From contig CAMPKM010000154.1 in assembly GCA_946887155.1 (NCBI GenBank), positions 1-6,987 on the forward strand: a DNA stretch of 6,987 bases, in the 5' to 3' direction. The DNA comes from an uncultured Gemmatimonadota bacterium (GTDB lineage Bacteria > Gemmatimonadota > Gemmatimonadetes > Gemmatimonadales > Gemmatimonadaceae). The notes beneath the pieces were generated by a model. The model saw only the letters and a list, made by a program, of their open reading frames with translations, was not told the DNA's origin and made no database searches. Within the stretch, counting starts at the first letter, position 1; each line of letters begins with the position of its first letter. Position numbers and translations under genes: made by a program. Shown here piece by piece: positions 5,319 through 6,987 of this stretch.

Positions 5319-6839
5319 ATGGCTGGTACCGCAACAGCGAGGGACGGGGCCGAGGGTAGCGCAGACGCCGCACGCGATCCCCTGGCAATCTCGCCTGAGG
5401 TCAAGGCCAGTCTCAATCTGCTCATTGTTGACGACGATCGTACGCTGCGCGAGGGGTGTGCCAGCGTCCTGCAGCTCGATGGCTACAACGTGACGACCCT
5501 CGGGCGCGGCGATGAAGCAATCGACCTCGTCAAGCGGCGCCGGTTCGACATCATCCTCGTCGACCTGTACATGACGCCCGTGTCGGGGATGGAGATCCTC
5601 AAGGCCACGCTGGCCGCGCACAAGGACACGATCGTCATCGTCATGACCGGGAATCCCAGCGTGAATACCAGTATCGAAGCGCTGCGCGCCGGAGCCTGGG
5701 ATTATCTCCCCAAGCCCTTCTCGGCGACGCACCTCCAGGTACTGGTTGGCCGTGCGTCACACGCCGTGATGGTTTCGCGCGAGACGCGCGACCTGAAGAC
5801 GCAGCTGCTCAAGCAGACCGGGAACTCCGACAAGCTCACGCTGTTAGGCGTTTCGCCGTCATTCCGCGCCGCGGTGGACCTGGCCCGCAAGGTCGCCAGC
5901 ACCGATGCGTCGGTGATGATCATGGGAGAGAGCGGCACCGGCAAGGAAGTCATCGCACAATTCATTCACGCCCACAGCCGACGCACGTCGCGGCAGCTGG
6001 TGCCGATCAACTGCGCGGCGCTGCCGGAAGGGCTCCTCGAGTCGGAGCTGTTCGGTCACCGGAAGGGCGCTTTCACCGGCGCCGATCGCGACAAGTCCGG
6101 CCTCCTCGAGATCGCCAACGGCGGCACGCTCTTCCTCGACGAGCTGACCGAGATGTCGTTGCCGCTGCAGGCCAAGCTGCTGCGCGTCATCCAGGACGGT
6201 GTCGTCCGCCGTGTGGGCAGCGAGAAAGAAGACGCGGTGGTCGATGTCCGGTTCATTTCGGCCACCAATCGCGCTCCCCAGGAGTGCGTCGCCAAGGGCA
6301 CGCTGCGGGAGGACCTGCTCTACCGCCTGCGGGTCGTGCCCATCAACCTGCCGCCGCTCCGCAAGCGCACGGAAGACATCCCGCTCCTCGCCAACCACTT
6401 CTTCTCCGTGTTCTGGGAGCGCCACCGCGGGCCTAACGAGCCAACGCCCAAGCTCTCCGACGAGGCCATCGAGTTCCTCCGCACCCGCCCCTGGCGCGGC
6501 AACGTGCGTGAGCTGCAGAACGTGATCGAGCAGCTGGCGGTGCTGGCGGAGCCGGGCCATGTCGTTCTCGCGAACGACGTGCCGATCTACGACGAGGCCT
6601 CAGGAGAAAAGCCGGTCAATGGCCTGCCGGCGGGCATGCTTACCGAGCCGTTCCATCTGGCGAAGGAAAAGCTGATCGCCCACTTTGAGAAGGAGTATCT
6701 CTCCCAGCTCGTCTCCCGGGCGGGGTCGAACATGTCGAAGGCTGCGCGACTCGCGAGCATCGACCGAACGACCCTGTACCGATTGATGGAGAAGCACGGC
6801 TTCCGCCGCGAGGAAATGGCGGGAGCAATGGACGAGTGA
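5319..6839 (+). CDS. NtrC-type sigma-54-dependent response regulator
   Basis: This 506-residue cytoplasmic activator has the full receiver, AAA+ and helix-turn-helix plan. The receiver (about 32-146) keeps every key residue: acidic pair D38/D39, phospho-acceptor D82, T110 and K132 in YLPKPF. The AAA+ domain (about 173-410) has Walker A GESGTGKE (203-210), an intact GAFTGA loop (250-255) that contacts sigma-54, Walker B GGTLFLDE (268-275), sensor ATN (315-317) and the arginine-finger region REDLLYRL (330-337). The C-terminus carries a Fis-type helix-turn-helix (about 466-492, SKAARLASIDRTTLYRLMEKHGF region). It should therefore be phosphorylated by a histidine kinase, not in the window, and open sigma-54 promoters. 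The ATG at 5319 is chosen over an in-frame TTG at 5277: GGAG lies 11 bases upstream. Divergence from the Wzc-like gene and the sigma-54-like site before the export gene suggest control of exopolysaccharide genes. PrsR-like regulators of exosortase loci are a related possibility. Confidence 0.95.
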   Translation: MAGTATARDGAEGSADAARDPLAISPEVKASLNLLIVDDDRTLREGCASVLQLDGYNVTTLGRGDEAIDLVKRRRFDIILVDLYMTPVSGMEILKATLAAHKDTIVIVMTGNPSVNTSIEALRAGAWDYLPKPFSATHLQVLVGRASHAVMVSRETRDLKTQLLKQTGNSDKLTLLGVSPSFRAAVDLARKVASTDASVMIMGESGTGKEVIAQFIHAHSRRTSRQLVPINCAALPEGLLESELFGHRKGAFTGADRDKSGLLEIANGGTLFLDELTEMSLPLQAKLLRVIQDGVVRRVGSEKEDAVVDVRFISATNRAPQECVAKGTLREDLLYRLRVVPINLPPLRKRTEDIPLLANHFFSVFWERHRGPNEPTPKLSDEAIEFLRTRPWRGNVRELQNVIEQLAVLAEPGHVVLANDVPIYDEASGEKPVNGLPAGMLTEPFHLAKEKLIAHFEKEYLSQLVSRAGSNMSKAARLASIDRTTLYRLMEKHGFRREEMAGAMDE

Positions 6840-6888
6840 CGTTTCGCGGACCGGGACGCCGGACCGCGGTTTCATTGACGGGAGGGTG

Positions 6889-6987
6889 GTGGCCATAGAC
6901 ACGGCGAAGCCGTCGAAGGTCGGGACGCGCGCACGCGATACGCAGCCAGTCGCGGAGATTCACTCCGCGACCTGGCGCGCATTGACC
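6889..6987 (+). CDS. Partial N-terminus of a possible downstream gene
   Basis: A frame with no stop runs from a GTG at 6889 (or the adjacent in-frame GTG at 6886) to the right edge, 33 codons. About 82% of third positions are G or C, clearly more than in the other open frame on this strand. GGAGG at 6881-6885 lies only 3 bases before the GTG at 6889, which is short for a ribosome site, so the start is doubtful. The peptide begins VAIDTAKPSKVG and shows no domain I recognise. If real it starts 49 bases after the NtrC-type regulator on the same strand and could share its transcript; a sensor kinase would be a natural neighbour, but nothing here shows that. Confidence 0.35.
   Translation, partial: MAIDTAKPSKVGTRARDTQPVAEIHSATWRALT

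Noticed and set aside
5859..6560. Long minus-strand open frame opposite the AAA+ domain
   Set aside because: It mirrors highly conserved AAA+ codons and shows no domain of its own.

Overview
The window is high-GC bacterial chromosome with strong G/C preference at third codon positions. It holds four complete genes and two genes cut by the window edges. The gene content and the recurrent hexamer GTTAGG make me think of a Gemmatimonadota-like or other environmental Gram-negative phylum. That placement is an impression, not a demonstration. No tRNA, rRNA, CRISPR array, transposase or phage gene is visible.

Layout from left to right: (1) 1-154, minus strand, the proline/threonine-rich N-terminus of an unknown protein, running off the left edge. 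(2) 168-986, minus, a short periplasmic polysaccharide-export (Poly_export/SLBB-type) protein. (3) 987-1472, a divergent non-coding stretch with two sigma-54-like sites facing the export gene. (4) 1473-2444, plus, a receiver plus degenerate GGDEF protein. (5) 2456-2488, a perfect 15-bp stem hairpin that should terminate transcription from both sides. (6) 2500-4941, minus, a Wzc-like chain-length determinant fused to a bacterial tyrosine kinase. (7) 4942-5318, a second divergent non-coding stretch with a consensus -10 box and an array of five ACGAC/GTCGT pentamers. (8) 5319-6839, plus, an NtrC-type sigma-54-dependent response regulator with receiver, AAA+ and Fis-type helix-turn-helix domains. 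(9) 6889-6987, plus, the possible start of another gene.

Taken together this looks like the regulatory and export edge of an exopolysaccharide or capsule locus. The export protein and the Wzc-like kinase are the expected pair for moving and sizing a polysaccharide. Each is divergently transcribed from a signalling gene. The NtrC-type regulator could drive sigma-54 promoters such as the candidate in front of the export gene. The GGDEF-like protein has lost its catalytic motif but keeps an RxxD motif at the inhibitory-site position, so it may sense cyclic di-GMP rather than make it. These functional links are inferred from domains and position. No glycosyltransferase, flippase or polymerase lies in the window.
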